Under the pieces are notes generated by a model. It did not search any database and was not told the DNA's origin. It saw nothing but the letters and a program-made list of their open reading frames with translations. From JABDJZ01 sp047619685 (lineage in GTDB: Bacteria > Bacteroidota > Rhodothermia > Rhodothermales > UBA10348): a stretch of 64,000 nt of DNA. Where the stretch lies: positions 62,001 through 126,000 of the forward strand of contig JBLHLC010000006.1 in the NCBI GenBank assembly GCA_047619685.1, written 5' to 3'. Position 1 is the stretch's first letter; each line of letters starts with the position of its first letter. The position numbers were made by a program, and so were the translations under genes. This document shows, in pieces, positions 8,807 through 17,199 of the stretch.

Positions 8807-10398
8807 CGTCTCTTGACCGTCTCGAGGAATAGGTCGGCCTCCGGGTCTGTCGCTGGGAGATCGTGTCCCATGATGGCCTCCTTGATGGCACCGATGGCCC
8901 TTTTCTCGGGACCCTGCAGGGTCCCAATAACACGCGTAAACAGATCTCCGCGCCGGATGGCCTCTCCCTTGTTTGCCATCATGAGGTCAAAGGCGTCCTC
9001 GTGGTTGTTGGCTATACGCCCGTCCAGAATGGCCTCCCTGATGATGCCCTTGAGTATCCCAATGGCAAGGCCCTCGCCAATCCCGAGGGCCTCCATGATT
9101 TCCACTCCATCCACCGGGGGCTGAAAATTTCGCAGGTGGTCCTTCTCCTCAACGTCGATCAACTTCTCGTCCACCCGATCGAAGGCGCGGAGGTATTTGC
9201 GGACCCGCTTCAGGTTCTTGGACGTGATGTCCGCTCTGACCAGCGTCATGAGGTCCTCCACGTCATCCCCGGCGTCAAACAGCAGCCTGCGAACAGCCGA
9301 ATCAGTCACTTCCGCATCGACCAGGGACACCGGTCGATGATGCAACCGGACCAGTTTCTCCACATAGTCCGAACGCTCGTCAAGGGGGAGCTTCAGCCGG
9401 CGGAAAAGTTTGGGCACCATGCGGCCGCCCTTGTCCTCGTGACCGTGAAAGGTCCAACCGGTACCCTCTCTGAAACGCTTGGTTGAGGGCTTTCCGATGT
9501 CATGGAAGAGCGCCGCCCACCGGAGCCAGCGGGTGGCGTCAGCAGGGAGGTGCTCCGTGCTCTCCACCAGGTTGTCCACAACCTGCAGCGTGTGATAGAA
9601 ATTGTCCTTATGGCGATGACCCTCGACCTGTTCTACGCCCCGCAGGGCGGACAACTCGGGAAGGAAGTGTTGAAGGAGTCCGGTCTCTTCCAGGATCTTG
9701 AATCCGACCGAAGGCCGGGGGGTGGCGATCAGCTTCTGGAGTTCTTCGGTGATTCGCTCCATGCTCACGATCCCGATCCGTTCGGCCTCAATCTTCATGG
9801 CCGCCCAGGTCTCACCGTGGAGATCAAAGTCCAGTTGGGCGGCAAAACGGGCCGCCCTGACCATCCGGAGGGGATCGTCCGAAAATGTGCGATTGGGGTC
9901 CACGGGCGTTCGCAGAATTCCCGAGTCCAGGTCCTTCATGCCGGCGAACCGGTCTATGATCTCGCCGATGCCCGCCTCTGTCAAGGGAGCGGCGAACGCG
10001 TTGACCGTAAAGTCCCGGCGCTCCAGGTCGTCTTCCAGAGATCCGTCCTCGACCCGCGGCTTGCGGGAGTCGCGGGCGTAGCTCTCCTTTCTCGCCGCTA
10101 CAAATTCCAGAACGATACTGTCGCCCCCTGAAGCGGGGATCCGGATCGCCGCCGTACCAAACTGCTTGTAGACGTGGACTTCGGCTCCTCGCAGCCTGGC
10201 CGAGACGCGCTCCGCCAGCTCGATTCCGGAATTCGGGCCGATGGTGACAAAGTCGATGTCGGTCGTGGATCGCCCCAGCAGGGCATCCCGGACGAATCCG
10301 CCAACCACATAGGCTGGAATAGCGGCTTCGGAGGCAGCGGACCCCACTTCGGACAGAAGGAGTCGGTGACTTTCAGATATCAGGATGTCGAGTGACAT
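8788..10398 (-). CDS. cca: CCA tRNA nucleotidyltransferase with HD domain
   Basis: A 536-aa class II enzyme that adds or repairs the 3' CCA of tRNAs. The N-terminal nucleotidyltransferase head shows GGFVRDALLG followed by DIDF (metal-binding acidic pair), then RRDFTVNA, the DPLRMVRAARFAAQL neck and the ERITEEL segment. The C-terminal half has an HD phosphohydrolase domain: HKDNFYHTLQV, then WAALFHDIGKPS and FHGHEDKG. This head-plus-HD arrangement is usual in Bacteroidota. The length is slightly above average. It lies between the small membrane protein, which overlaps it, and a Gfo/Idh-like gene ending 6 bases upstream. Confidence 0.94.
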   Translation of the reverse strand: MSLDILISESHRLLLSEVGSAASEAAIPAYVVGGFVRDALLGRSTTDIDFVTIGPNSGIELAERVSARLRGAEVHVYKQFGTAAIRIPASGGDSIVLEFVAARKESYARDSRKPRVEDGSLEDDLERRDFTVNAFAAPLTEAGIGEIIDRFAGMKDLDSGILRTPVDPNRTFSDDPLRMVRAARFAAQLDFDLHGETWAAMKIEAERIGIVSMERITEELQKLIATPRPSVGFKILEETGLLQHFLPELSALRGVEQVEGHRHKDNFYHTLQVVDNLVESTEHLPADATRWLRWAALFHDIGKPSTKRFREGTGWTFHGHEDKGGRMVPKLFRRLKLPLDERSDYVEKLVRLHHRPVSLVDAEVTDSAVRRLLFDAGDDVEDLMTLVRADITSKNLKRVRKYLRAFDRVDEKLIDVEEKDHLRNFQPPVDGVEIMEALGIGEGLAIGILKGIIREAILDGRIANNHEDAFDLMMANKGEAIRRGDLFTRVIGTLQGPEKRAIGAIKEAIMGHDLPATDPEADLFLETVKRRCLSPD

Positions 10399-10404
10399 CC
10401 TGCC

Positions 10405-11037
10405 TCAACGCACTCGAGCAGCAACACGTTCTAGTACGGAGACAAGGTCGATAGAGTCTTCAAGAAAGACGGAGTCGGCGCTTCCGGAGGCGAAGAGCCG
10501 AAGCTCGTCGCCCAATCCACTCTCGGCGTCATACGCAAGATCTTCCACACCGGCCGCACCGGAGCCGCCTTCGACCGAAACGCGCAGGCCCTCCATGGCG
10601 CGGGTAGTCTGAATCGCCATGATCTGGGAGGCGTGCCCGACAAGAACCACGGAGGTGCATCCACCCGATGTCTCGGCTTCCAGCCTCTGGACTCCGCCAC
10701 AGCCCGAAAGCCACATGGCCAGGTCAAGCAGGTGGTCCAACCCGCACTCCACACCGGCAACAATACTGACAAGAGAGTATGCGCCGGCCTGAACTTTCTG
10801 CCGCCTTAACCAACGCGGGAAACCAACCCGGACTCCGGCCTCCTCGGCGAGGCGAATAAGATCACGAGCTTCTCGCCGTCCTTGCGGTGGCTTGACCATG
10901 AAGACGTCAAAACCGCTCCGAATAGCCGTTTCCGCGCTCAGGGAGGTGGTCATGACACCAGGCAACCGCTCCAGAAGGAAGGTGTCGTCTGCGCCGATTA
11001 CCGCTACCGGTCGTTCAATATCCGATAACGGTTCCAT
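10405..11037 (-). CDS. Degenerate Gfo/Idh/MocA-like protein (tentative)
   Basis: A 210-aa protein with only loose resemblance to the oxidoreductase family Gfo/Idh/MocA. The segment FDVFMVKPPQGRREARDLIRL, followed by GVRVGFPRWLRR, resembles the family's EKP-type loop and the strand after it, and GLDHLLDLAMWLSG resembles the later H..D helix. The usual GxGxxG nucleotide loop is missing (PVAVIGADD stands in its place) and the protein is about 120 residues short, so catalytic activity is doubtful. Its start overlaps the gamma-glutamyltransferase stop by 23 bases and its stop is 6 bases from cca, so the three genes are probably co-transcribed. Confidence 0.5.
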   Translation of the reverse strand: MEPLSDIERPVAVIGADDTFLLERLPGVMTTSLSAETAIRSGFDVFMVKPPQGRREARDLIRLAEEAGVRVGFPRWLRRQKVQAGAYSLVSIVAGVECGLDHLLDLAMWLSGCGGVQRLEAETSGGCTSVVLVGHASQIMAIQTTRAMEGLRVSVEGGSGAAGVEDLAYDAESGLGDELRLFASGSADSVFLEDSIDLVSVLERVAARVR

Positions 11038-12754
11038 CCTTTCTCATTTCAGTTGCGCCAAAATAAACCCGTCGAACGGGGTCCCACTGGATGGCCTGGT
11101 AGCCCCCCATCCCCGCATCTCCAATCGCGTACTCTACGGTGTGACCCATCCTGCCGAGCGCAGCGACCACGTCTGCCGAAATACCCCCCTCAACGATGAG
11201 CGTACCCCCCTCGGGCGCAGCCATCGCGCCCGTTGGTTGACTGCTTCCCAGGTGTCGATAGCGTGCGGCGTCGCCCGCTTCTTGAACGTTCATGCCAAAG
11301 TCGATCATGTTGGCGACAATCTGGGCGTGGCCTTGCGGCTGCATGGCACCCCCCATGAGGCCAAAACTCAGGAACGGCTGGCCGTCCTTGGTGACAAAGG
11401 CCGGAATGATCGTATGGAAAGGCCGTTTTCCGGGGGCGTAGGCGTTCGGGTGGCCGGGTTCGATAGCGAACAGCGCACCCCGATTCTGCAGGACAAACCC
11501 CAGGCCGTCCGGCATCAGGCCGCTTCCCATCCCGGCATAGTTGCTCTGGATCAGGGAGACCATCATGCCGCTTTCGTCCGCGACGGTCAGGTAGATGGTA
11601 TCTCCGGACTCCAGGAGCGGGTCCCCTGGCGGGATCTCTGTAAGGGCTTGACCTGGACGAATAAGGCGTCTGCGTCCGCTCGCGTACTCGTCCGACAGGA
11701 GTTCATCGATCGGGGCTTCAAAAAAGTCCGGGTCAGCATAGAACCGGGCCCGATCCTCGAAAACCAGCTTCTTTGCTTCCGTCTGAACGTGCAGATAGTC
11801 CGCGGAGCCGAATCCCATCTCAGCCAGATCGTAGCCCTCTAGAATATTCAGCATCTGGAGGGCGGCGATGCCCTGCCCGTTGGGAGGGAGCTCGTAGACG
11901 CGGTATCCGCGATAATCCACGGACAGGGGCTGAACCCACTCGGAGCGGTGCGTCGCAAGGTCTTCGGCACGCAAAGGACCTCCGATCCGTCTCATATAGG
12001 CGTCAATGGCCTCCGAGATTGGACCGCGGTAGAAAGCGTCCCGTCCTCCCTCCGCGATCAGGCGATAGGACGCAGCAAGGTCCGGATTCCGGAAGAGGTC
12101 TCCGTGTCCAGGGACTACGCCTTCGGGGGCGAAGGTCGCCCTCAGATTATCCAGCTCCTCAATATCCGCTTCGTTGCGAGCATACCGCTCCAGGTTCATG
12201 TTCCAGTAATACGCAATGACCTGAGAAAGGGGGAACCCCTCCTCGGCATAGGAGATGGCCGGGCCCAGGACTTCCGACATGGAAAGCGACCCGAATCTCT
12301 CGTGGAGTTCGAACCAACCATCCACTGCGCCCGGAACAGAAACAGACAGGCTCCCGAATTGCGGTATTTCGCTCCGGCCGGCGAGCCGGTCACGCAGTTC
12401 GTCAAGCGATTGCCCTCGCGGGGCTCTCCCCGAGGCATTCAGCCCATGGAGCTCCTTGGATTCAGGATCCCAGACAATGGCGAACAGGTCCCCTCCGATG
12501 CCAGAACCTGTGGGCTCCATAAGGCCAAGGACTGCATTTGCGGCTATGGCAGCGTCCACGGCGGTCCCTCCTCTCTTGAGGATGTCCACAGCCACTTGCG
12601 AAGCAAGCGGATGGCTCGTGGCGGCCATGCCGTGGGCGGCCGCGACCGGGCTGCGGGAGGCGAAGCGCTCACCTACGAACCGGTCGCCCCGGAAGTCCTG
12701 TGCGCTCGCGTTCAACACGACCGCTGCCAGACCCAAGATGAGGAGGAGACGCAT
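11015..12754 (-). CDS. ggt: Gamma-glutamyltransferase
   Basis: A 579-aa periplasmic N-terminal-nucleophile enzyme that splits gamma-glutamyl bonds, for example of glutathione, after self-cleavage into two chains. A signal peptide ends near NASAQ. Then follow GMAATSHPLASQ, GGTAVDAAIAANAVLGLMEP and GSGIGGDLF, all typical of the large chain. The expected nucleophile is the Thr of SGDTIYLTVAD (about residue 386), starting the small chain; the second Thr of the usual TTH motif is Ile. MGGAMQPQGHAQ follows as expected. The ATG at 12752-12754 fits the signal peptide; an upstream TTG is less likely. It follows the BNR lipoprotein by 12 bases. Confidence 0.92.
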   Translation of the reverse strand: MRLLLILGLAAVVLNASAQDFRGDRFVGERFASRSPVAAAHGMAATSHPLASQVAVDILKRGGTAVDAAIAANAVLGLMEPTGSGIGGDLFAIVWDPESKELHGLNASGRAPRGQSLDELRDRLAGRSEIPQFGSLSVSVPGAVDGWFELHERFGSLSMSEVLGPAISYAEEGFPLSQVIAYYWNMNLERYARNEADIEELDNLRATFAPEGVVPGHGDLFRNPDLAASYRLIAEGGRDAFYRGPISEAIDAYMRRIGGPLRAEDLATHRSEWVQPLSVDYRGYRVYELPPNGQGIAALQMLNILEGYDLAEMGFGSADYLHVQTEAKKLVFEDRARFYADPDFFEAPIDELLSDEYASGRRRLIRPGQALTEIPPGDPLLESGDTIYLTVADESGMMVSLIQSNYAGMGSGLMPDGLGFVLQNRGALFAIEPGHPNAYAPGKRPFHTIIPAFVTKDGQPFLSFGLMGGAMQPQGHAQIVANMIDFGMNVQEAGDAARYRHLGSSQPTGAMAAPEGGTLIVEGGISADVVAALGRMGHTVEYAIGDAGMGGYQAIQWDPVRRVYFGATEMRKDGTVIGY

Positions 12755-12766
12755 GGCATGACCCAA

Positions 12767-13846
12767 TTATGAGGTGGGTGGGGGAGCCGCGAATTCGAGC
12801 CGGCCGACGCGTCCGCCCGGGCCAACCGCCCACGCTGCGCCTTCCGGGCTAGCCCCCACGGCCCAGTAGCTTTCCGAGTCCAGGCGCTCCCAAGTGACTC
12901 CACCGTCGGTGCTCCAGGCAGAACCCGTCGGTGCGACGGCCAGAGACGTCCGGGTCGGCGCGCCAGGTACGAACGCTGATCCGAACACGGATCCGCCAAG
13001 GCCCGTGTCGCCCGTCATCGTCCAGGTCACGCCGCCATCGGTGGTGACCGCGGAATGGGCGTAGACCGAATCGGGCCGGGTGTACTCACCCCCGAAGATC
13101 AGTCCGTTGGATTCGTCGAGAAACGTGACGGTGAATATGCCTGAAGACTCGCTGACAGACGGAATCGGAGTGGGCGAAGCCATCCACGAAATACCGTAGT
13201 CAGAGGTACGAAAAACACGTGTGTCAACGCCCGACGCCCCGGTCCCGAACCAGGCTTTGCCGTTGTCTCCCGTAAGAAGACAGGTGCCGGAGGCCGCAAA
13301 GGCGCCCTCACCTTCGTGGGCATCCTCGAGCGCATCGGGGGGCACACGTCCCCAACTGTCGCCCCCGTCTGAAGTGGCCATGAGCATAAAGTCTGTGTCC
13401 GGCGCATCACTGAATACGATTCCCCGCTCGGCATCCCAGAAGGACATGCAGTCAAAGAACCCTCCGGCTTCAGTGACCCGGTAAACCTCGGCCCACGAGG
13501 CTCCTCCATCCATGGTTCGATAGATCCTGGAGATCTCGCCAGGGCCGGTGCTCATGAGGAATGCGTGGTCAGCATTTATGGCGTGTACGTCTCGAAATTC
13601 CAGATCCTCCGCTCCGGTCACTTGGCCGGGTTGCCAGGTTTCCCCGCCGTCCACCGTGCGTGCAAAGGTGCCTTCGGTGCCACTCGCCCAGACCACGTCA
13701 TTGGAAACCGCGCTGACCGCCTGCAGCCGGGCCGCGGTCTCCACGGCCTGCTGTTGCCAGTAGGCGCCAGTGAGCGGCTCTGGCGGGGCCTCCGGCGTTG
13801 TGCACGCAGAGAGGACAACAAAAGCTGACAGAAATAATCGGCGCAT
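12767..13846 (-). CDS. BNR/Ycf48-like beta-propeller lipoprotein
   Basis: A 359-aa secreted lipoprotein. The ATG at 13844-13846 gives MRRLFLSAFVVLSAC with a lipobox Cys and mature start CTTPEAPPEP. The remainder repeats the pattern of photosystem II assembly/BNR propellers: TVDGGETW, TMDGGASW, TSDGGDSW, TTDGGVTW and STDGGVTW, each preceded by a hydrophobic strand. The Asp-box-like repeats form a seven-bladed propeller in the family. In heterotrophs the function is unknown; it may bind a surface partner or substrate. The stop sits 12 bases from the ggt start, so the pair is likely co-transcribed. Divergent from the DUF411 gene. Confidence 0.85.
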   Translation of the reverse strand: MRRLFLSAFVVLSACTTPEAPPEPLTGAYWQQQAVETAARLQAVSAVSNDVVWASGTEGTFARTVDGGETWQPGQVTGAEDLEFRDVHAINADHAFLMSTGPGEISRIYRTMDGGASWAEVYRVTEAGGFFDCMSFWDAERGIVFSDAPDTDFMLMATSDGGDSWGRVPPDALEDAHEGEGAFAASGTCLLTGDNGKAWFGTGASGVDTRVFRTSDYGISWMASPTPIPSVSESSGIFTVTFLDESNGLIFGGEYTRPDSVYAHSAVTTDGGVTWTMTGDTGLGGSVFGSAFVPGAPTRTSLAVAPTGSAWSTDGGVTWERLDSESYWAVGASPEGAAWAVGPGGRVGRLEFAAPPPTS

Positions 13847-13945
13847 GACAACATCCCGGAGGGTCGGGCGTGAAAAGAATGTATCGGAATCATGGAAGCT
13901 AGGGCGAAGCGTATTCTCTCGCAGCCCCAAAAAGAGCAACTCATC

Positions 13946-14425
13946 ATGTCATCGAGCAAGATCATTATAGGTGCCGTCGTCTTGTTGGCCCTGGCCGCAG
14001 GGCTCACCTTCAGCGTGCAATCGGGGGTCGTTTCTTCCAATACGGTTGTGGTTTACAAGAGCCCGACGTGCGGTTGCTGCACAGGCTGGGTTGAACACAT
14101 GCGAGCCGCCGGTTTTGAGGTTGAAGTTCGGGATATGAACGATGTGACTCCCGTCAAAAACGAGCAGGGCGTTGCCCCGGAGCACCGTTCCTGTCATACG
14201 GCCCTTGTAGGCGGCTACGTAGTCGAGGGACATGTACCCGCAGAACAGATCACACGCATGCTGGCCGAGCAGCCAGCCATTCGCGGCCTGGCCGTCCCGG
14301 GGATGCCCACGGGTTCGCCCGGAATGGAGCAAGGCAGCCCAGCGAACTACCCGGGTTATGACGTCGTGGCTTTCACCAATGACGGAAAGTCCTCCGTCTA
14401 TGCGAGCATCCCGGCTGGCTCCTAG
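13946..14425 (+). CDS. DUF411 metal-binding protein
   Basis: A 159-aa secreted or membrane-tethered protein. After a hydrophobic N-terminus (KIIIGAVVLLALAAGLTF) comes the DUF411 domain with KSPTCGCCTGWVEHM and the later APEHRSCHTALVGGYVVEGHVP. The paired cysteines of CGCC plus the later Cys suggest binding of copper or another soft metal; DUF411 genes are often found beside copper resistance genes, but none is seen here. An upstream in-frame start is possible, but the ATG at 13946 opens the signal region directly. The next gene starts 28 bases after its stop. Family assignment is firm, metal unproven. Confidence 0.85.
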   Translation: MSSSKIIIGAVVLLALAAGLTFSVQSGVVSSNTVVVYKSPTCGCCTGWVEHMRAAGFEVEVRDMNDVTPVKNEQGVAPEHRSCHTALVGGYVVEGHVPAEQITRMLAEQPAIRGLAVPGMPTGSPGMEQGSPANYPGYDVVAFTNDGKSSVYASIPAGS

Positions 14426-14453
14426 GGCACTCGAGGCCCCTCAGACCGTGCCA

Positions 14454-15491
14454 ATGCCCCGTGTAATCCCTGCCCTCTGTCTTGCGGCATTGGTTACTGC
14501 GTGCGGATCTCCGGACTCGAATCAGGAGGTCAGAGAGCCCGCGCCGCTTGCCACAATCGGTCACGTTGAAGCCGCGACGGCGGGCTTCAGCGATATCGTG
14601 GATGCGGACGCCTTGGTCGAGGTCCTGTCGGAAGGCTACAGTTGGACGGAGGGTCCGGTCTGGGTGGCCGGCGGCCAATACCTCCTCTGGTCCGACACCA
14701 ATTCAAATACCGTGTACCGGTGGAAGGAGGGCGAGGGGGCATCGCCGTGGATGACACCATCGGGCTATACGGGCCGCGTCCCAAGGGGCGGAGGATTGGG
14801 CTCGAACGGCCTCGCGCTTGATGCCACTGGTCGGTTGCTTCTGTGCCAGCAAGGGGACCGGCAGATAGGCCGCCTCACGTCAACGCTGGATAACCCGCAG
14901 CCTGTCTTTGAGACGCTTGCGGCCAGTTACAACGGACGCCGCTTCCACAGTCCGAACGACCTGGCCATCGCAGCCGATGGCGCCGTCTATTTCACCGATC
15001 CACCGTACGGCCTGGCCGGTCCGGATGCCGCAGAACAGACATTCAACGGAGTCTACCGCGTAGCGCCCGGCGGAGAGGTCACGCTACTCGACAGCACGCT
15101 GACACGCCCCAATGGGATCGCGTTTTCACCGGACGGGCAGACGTTGTACGTGGCAAACTCGGATCCTGCACACGCTGTCTGGATGGCATACGACGTGATG
15201 CCGGACGGGGGGGTTACCCGGGGCAGGGTATTTGCCGATGTCACCGCACACGTGGCCAAGGACAAGCCTGGGCTTCCCGATGGCCTGAAACTGGACCTTG
15301 ACGGACGCCTTTTTGCGACGGGTCCGGGTGGTGTGTGGGTCTTCGATCCAGACGGGACACATCTGGGGACCATTCGCACGGATGTGCAAACAGCCAACGT
15401 GGCTTTCGGGGATGACGGGTCTACGCTCTACCTGACGTCGCACATGTACGTGGCCCGCATCCGCACCAAGACCCGCGGCTTCGGGGTCTAG
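14454..15491 (+). CDS. SMP-30/gluconolactonase family lipoprotein
   Basis: A 345-aa protein starting MPRVIPALCLAALVTAC, with the lipobox Cys at residue 17, so it is an exported lipoprotein. The body is the six-bladed SMP-30 propeller: EGPVWVAGGQYLLWSDT at the first metal-binding Glu, GSNGLALDATGRLLLCQQGDR, HSPNDLAIAADGAVYFTDPPYG with the metal-site Asn-Asp, RPNGIAFSPDGQTLYVANSD, and DKPGLPDGLKLDLDGRLF. The family hydrolyses sugar lactones. The start at 14454 matches the signal peptide. Its stop codon shares CTAG with the stop of the convergent DUF1080 gene. It likely acts with the sugar operon beyond it. Confidence 0.92.
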   Translation: MPRVIPALCLAALVTACGSPDSNQEVREPAPLATIGHVEAATAGFSDIVDADALVEVLSEGYSWTEGPVWVAGGQYLLWSDTNSNTVYRWKEGEGASPWMTPSGYTGRVPRGGGLGSNGLALDATGRLLLCQQGDRQIGRLTSTLDNPQPVFETLAASYNGRRFHSPNDLAIAADGAVYFTDPPYGLAGPDAAEQTFNGVYRVAPGGEVTLLDSTLTRPNGIAFSPDGQTLYVANSDPAHAVWMAYDVMPDGGVTRGRVFADVTAHVAKDKPGLPDGLKLDLDGRLFATGPGGVWVFDPDGTHLGTIRTDVQTANVAFGDDGSTLYLTSHMYVARIRTKTRGFGV

Positions 15492-16198
15492 AGCCGCTTG
15501 ATCCGGATGTTGCGAAACCAGACCGGATTGCCGTGATCCTGTAAGGCGATGTGGCCTGACAGCCGTTGGCCGTATGCCGGATGGTTCTTCCATTTGGAGG
15601 CCGCGACGAGCGCTTTCCAGGCGTCGGTGTACAGCATGTACTCCGCCACTTTCTGCCCGTTGAGCCAGTGCTCGACGTGGTTGTGATGAGCCAGGATGCG
15701 CGCGGTGTTCCATTCGCCCACAGGCTTCACGGCGTCCGGATCGCTCTCCTGCATATCGTAGTTGGCGCCGGCCATCCTGTCCTTGCCCTGAAGGGCGTCG
15801 GGATGGAGCAGGTTGTCCAGCACCTGATATTCGGGGCCGGTCATCCACGGAGCGTCGAATTCCTCGGTGGCCCGGTAAATGATCCCGGAATTGCCGGCCG
15901 GGGAGATCTTCCATTCAAGCTCCAGTTCGAAGTTCTCGAACTGGTCTCGCGTGATGATATCGCCACCTTCTTTCCCCCCCGGGATGAAGGCAAGCGTGCC
16001 GTCCTCTATGCCCCATGTATCGGGCACGGCGTCACGTTTAAATCCCCTGAAGGCGTCCAGGGAGGTGCCATCGAATAACGTCTCCCATTCTCCGACGGCG
16101 GTCGCGGAGTCTGAGACCGGAGTCGCTTCTGTGTAGTCTTCGGATTCTGCGCAGCCAATGACAATGGTGGCCGCGAGAAGTAGTGCCAGATGCTTCAT
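15488..16198 (-). CDS. DUF1080 (3-keto-disaccharide hydrolase-type) lipoprotein
   Basis: A 236-aa lipoprotein, MKHLALLLAATIVIGC then CAESED. The DUF1080 fold is visible: WETLFDGTSLDAFRG, DTWGIEDGTLAF, GGDIITRDQFENFELELEWK, GNSGIIYRATEE, GPEYQVLDN, HWLNGQKVAEY, and GHIALQDHGNPVWFRNIRI at the end. Members bind or hydrolyse keto-disaccharides in the periplasm. It is the last gene of a tightly overlapped operon: its start overlaps the TIM-barrel gene in ATGA, and that gene overlaps the MFS transporter the same way. The joint role is probably uptake and conversion of a sugar derivative. Its stop overlaps the stop of the SMP-30 gene at the opposite end. Confidence 0.94.
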   Translation of the reverse strand: MKHLALLLAATIVIGCAESEDYTEATPVSDSATAVGEWETLFDGTSLDAFRGFKRDAVPDTWGIEDGTLAFIPGGKEGGDIITRDQFENFELELEWKISPAGNSGIIYRATEEFDAPWMTGPEYQVLDNLLHPDALQGKDRMAGANYDMQESDPDAVKPVGEWNTARILAHHNHVEHWLNGQKVAEYMLYTDAWKALVAASKWKNHPAYGQRLSGHIALQDHGNPVWFRNIRIKRL

Positions 16199-17199
16199 GA
16201 GTACTCTGATTGCAGCTTGTCGTGGAGATAGTCCAGGATGCCCTTGGAGCGCCGAATGCCCGTCAGTTCATCCAGTTCGCTTCCTTCAAACTCGATTCCA
16301 ACATATCCCCGATACCCCGCGTCCAGCACGATTCGCATCAGTCGGTCGAAATCAATCGGTGTTCGGTTTCCGGCCCAGTCCGTCCTGAAGTGTGTGCCGT
16401 CCGGCTCATCGGCCAGAATGTGGGTCTTGAAACTTACCGCCTTGGCGAAGGGCATGAGTTCCTCTGTGCCCTTGTAGAAGTCGTACTGGTTTCCTTCGCC
16501 CAGATCCCAGTTGCCGAAATCGGGCAGGGTGCCACAGCGGTCGTGGTCCACCTGGCGCATGACCTCGGCCAACCAGGCGCCGTTTGATGAGATACCGCCG
16601 TGGTTTTCGACAATGACGTTGATGTCCTGGGCGGCAGCGACTTCCGTGAGGCGGGCGAGGCCGTCGGCGGCAAGGTCACGCTGGGTATCCCAATCGCCCT
16701 CGCTGGACGCATTCACTCGAATAGAGTGACAGCCCAGAAAGGCGGCTGCATCAATCCACCGACGATGGTTGTCGATGGTTAGCGTGCGCGCAGCATCGTC
16801 GGGATCGCCCAGAGCACCTTCGCCGTCGCACATGATGAGGACGCTCCGAACGCCCTCGCCATCTGCCCGCATCTTCAGCTCACGCAGGTAATCGTCATCC
16901 GTTCGCCGGTCCGTAAACAGACCGTTGACATACTCAATGCCGGCGATATCGAGTGACTTGGCCGCGGCCGCGAAGTCGAGCGGATCCATCTCGCCAGACT
17001 GAATCGCCCGGTGGAAAGACCACTGCGCAAGGGATAGGCTGAAGAGCTGCCCGGCGGCATCGGCAGAGGGGGCAGCGGCAGACCGGGCATCGACGTCGCC
17101 TGCTTCCATGCCGGCCTTCCCTTCCTGGGTGCAAGCGGCCGCCAGGAATCCAGCGCCGGCGGCCAGCGTGGTCTGTCGCAAGAAATCTCGTCGCCTCAT
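16195..17199 (-). CDS. TIM-barrel sugar isomerase/epimerase (hydroxypyruvate isomerase-like), Tat signal
   Basis: A 334-aa protein of the AP-endonuclease-2/xylose isomerase-like TIM-barrel family. The start MRRRDFLRQTTLAAGAGFLAAAC has the twin-arginine pattern and a lipobox-like Cys, so export by Tat and anchoring are likely. Barrel landmarks are SLAQWSFHRAI, GIEYVNGLF, GCHSIRVN, INVIVENHGGISS with the metal-binding Glu, GTLPDFGNWDLGE, FKTHILAD and GYVGIEFEG. This type of enzyme isomerises or epimerises keto sugars. It overlaps its neighbours at both ends in ATGA, between a NupG-like transporter and a DUF1080 lipoprotein, so a shared sugar pathway is likely. Substrate unknown. Confidence 0.9.
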   Translation of the reverse strand: MRRRDFLRQTTLAAGAGFLAAACTQEGKAGMEAGDVDARSAAAPSADAAGQLFSLSLAQWSFHRAIQSGEMDPLDFAAAAKSLDIAGIEYVNGLFTDRRTDDDYLRELKMRADGEGVRSVLIMCDGEGALGDPDDAARTLTIDNHRRWIDAAAFLGCHSIRVNASSEGDWDTQRDLAADGLARLTEVAAAQDINVIVENHGGISSNGAWLAEVMRQVDHDRCGTLPDFGNWDLGEGNQYDFYKGTEELMPFAKAVSFKTHILADEPDGTHFRTDWAGNRTPIDFDRLMRIVLDAGYRGYVGIEFEGSELDELTGIRRSKGILDYLHDKLQSEYS

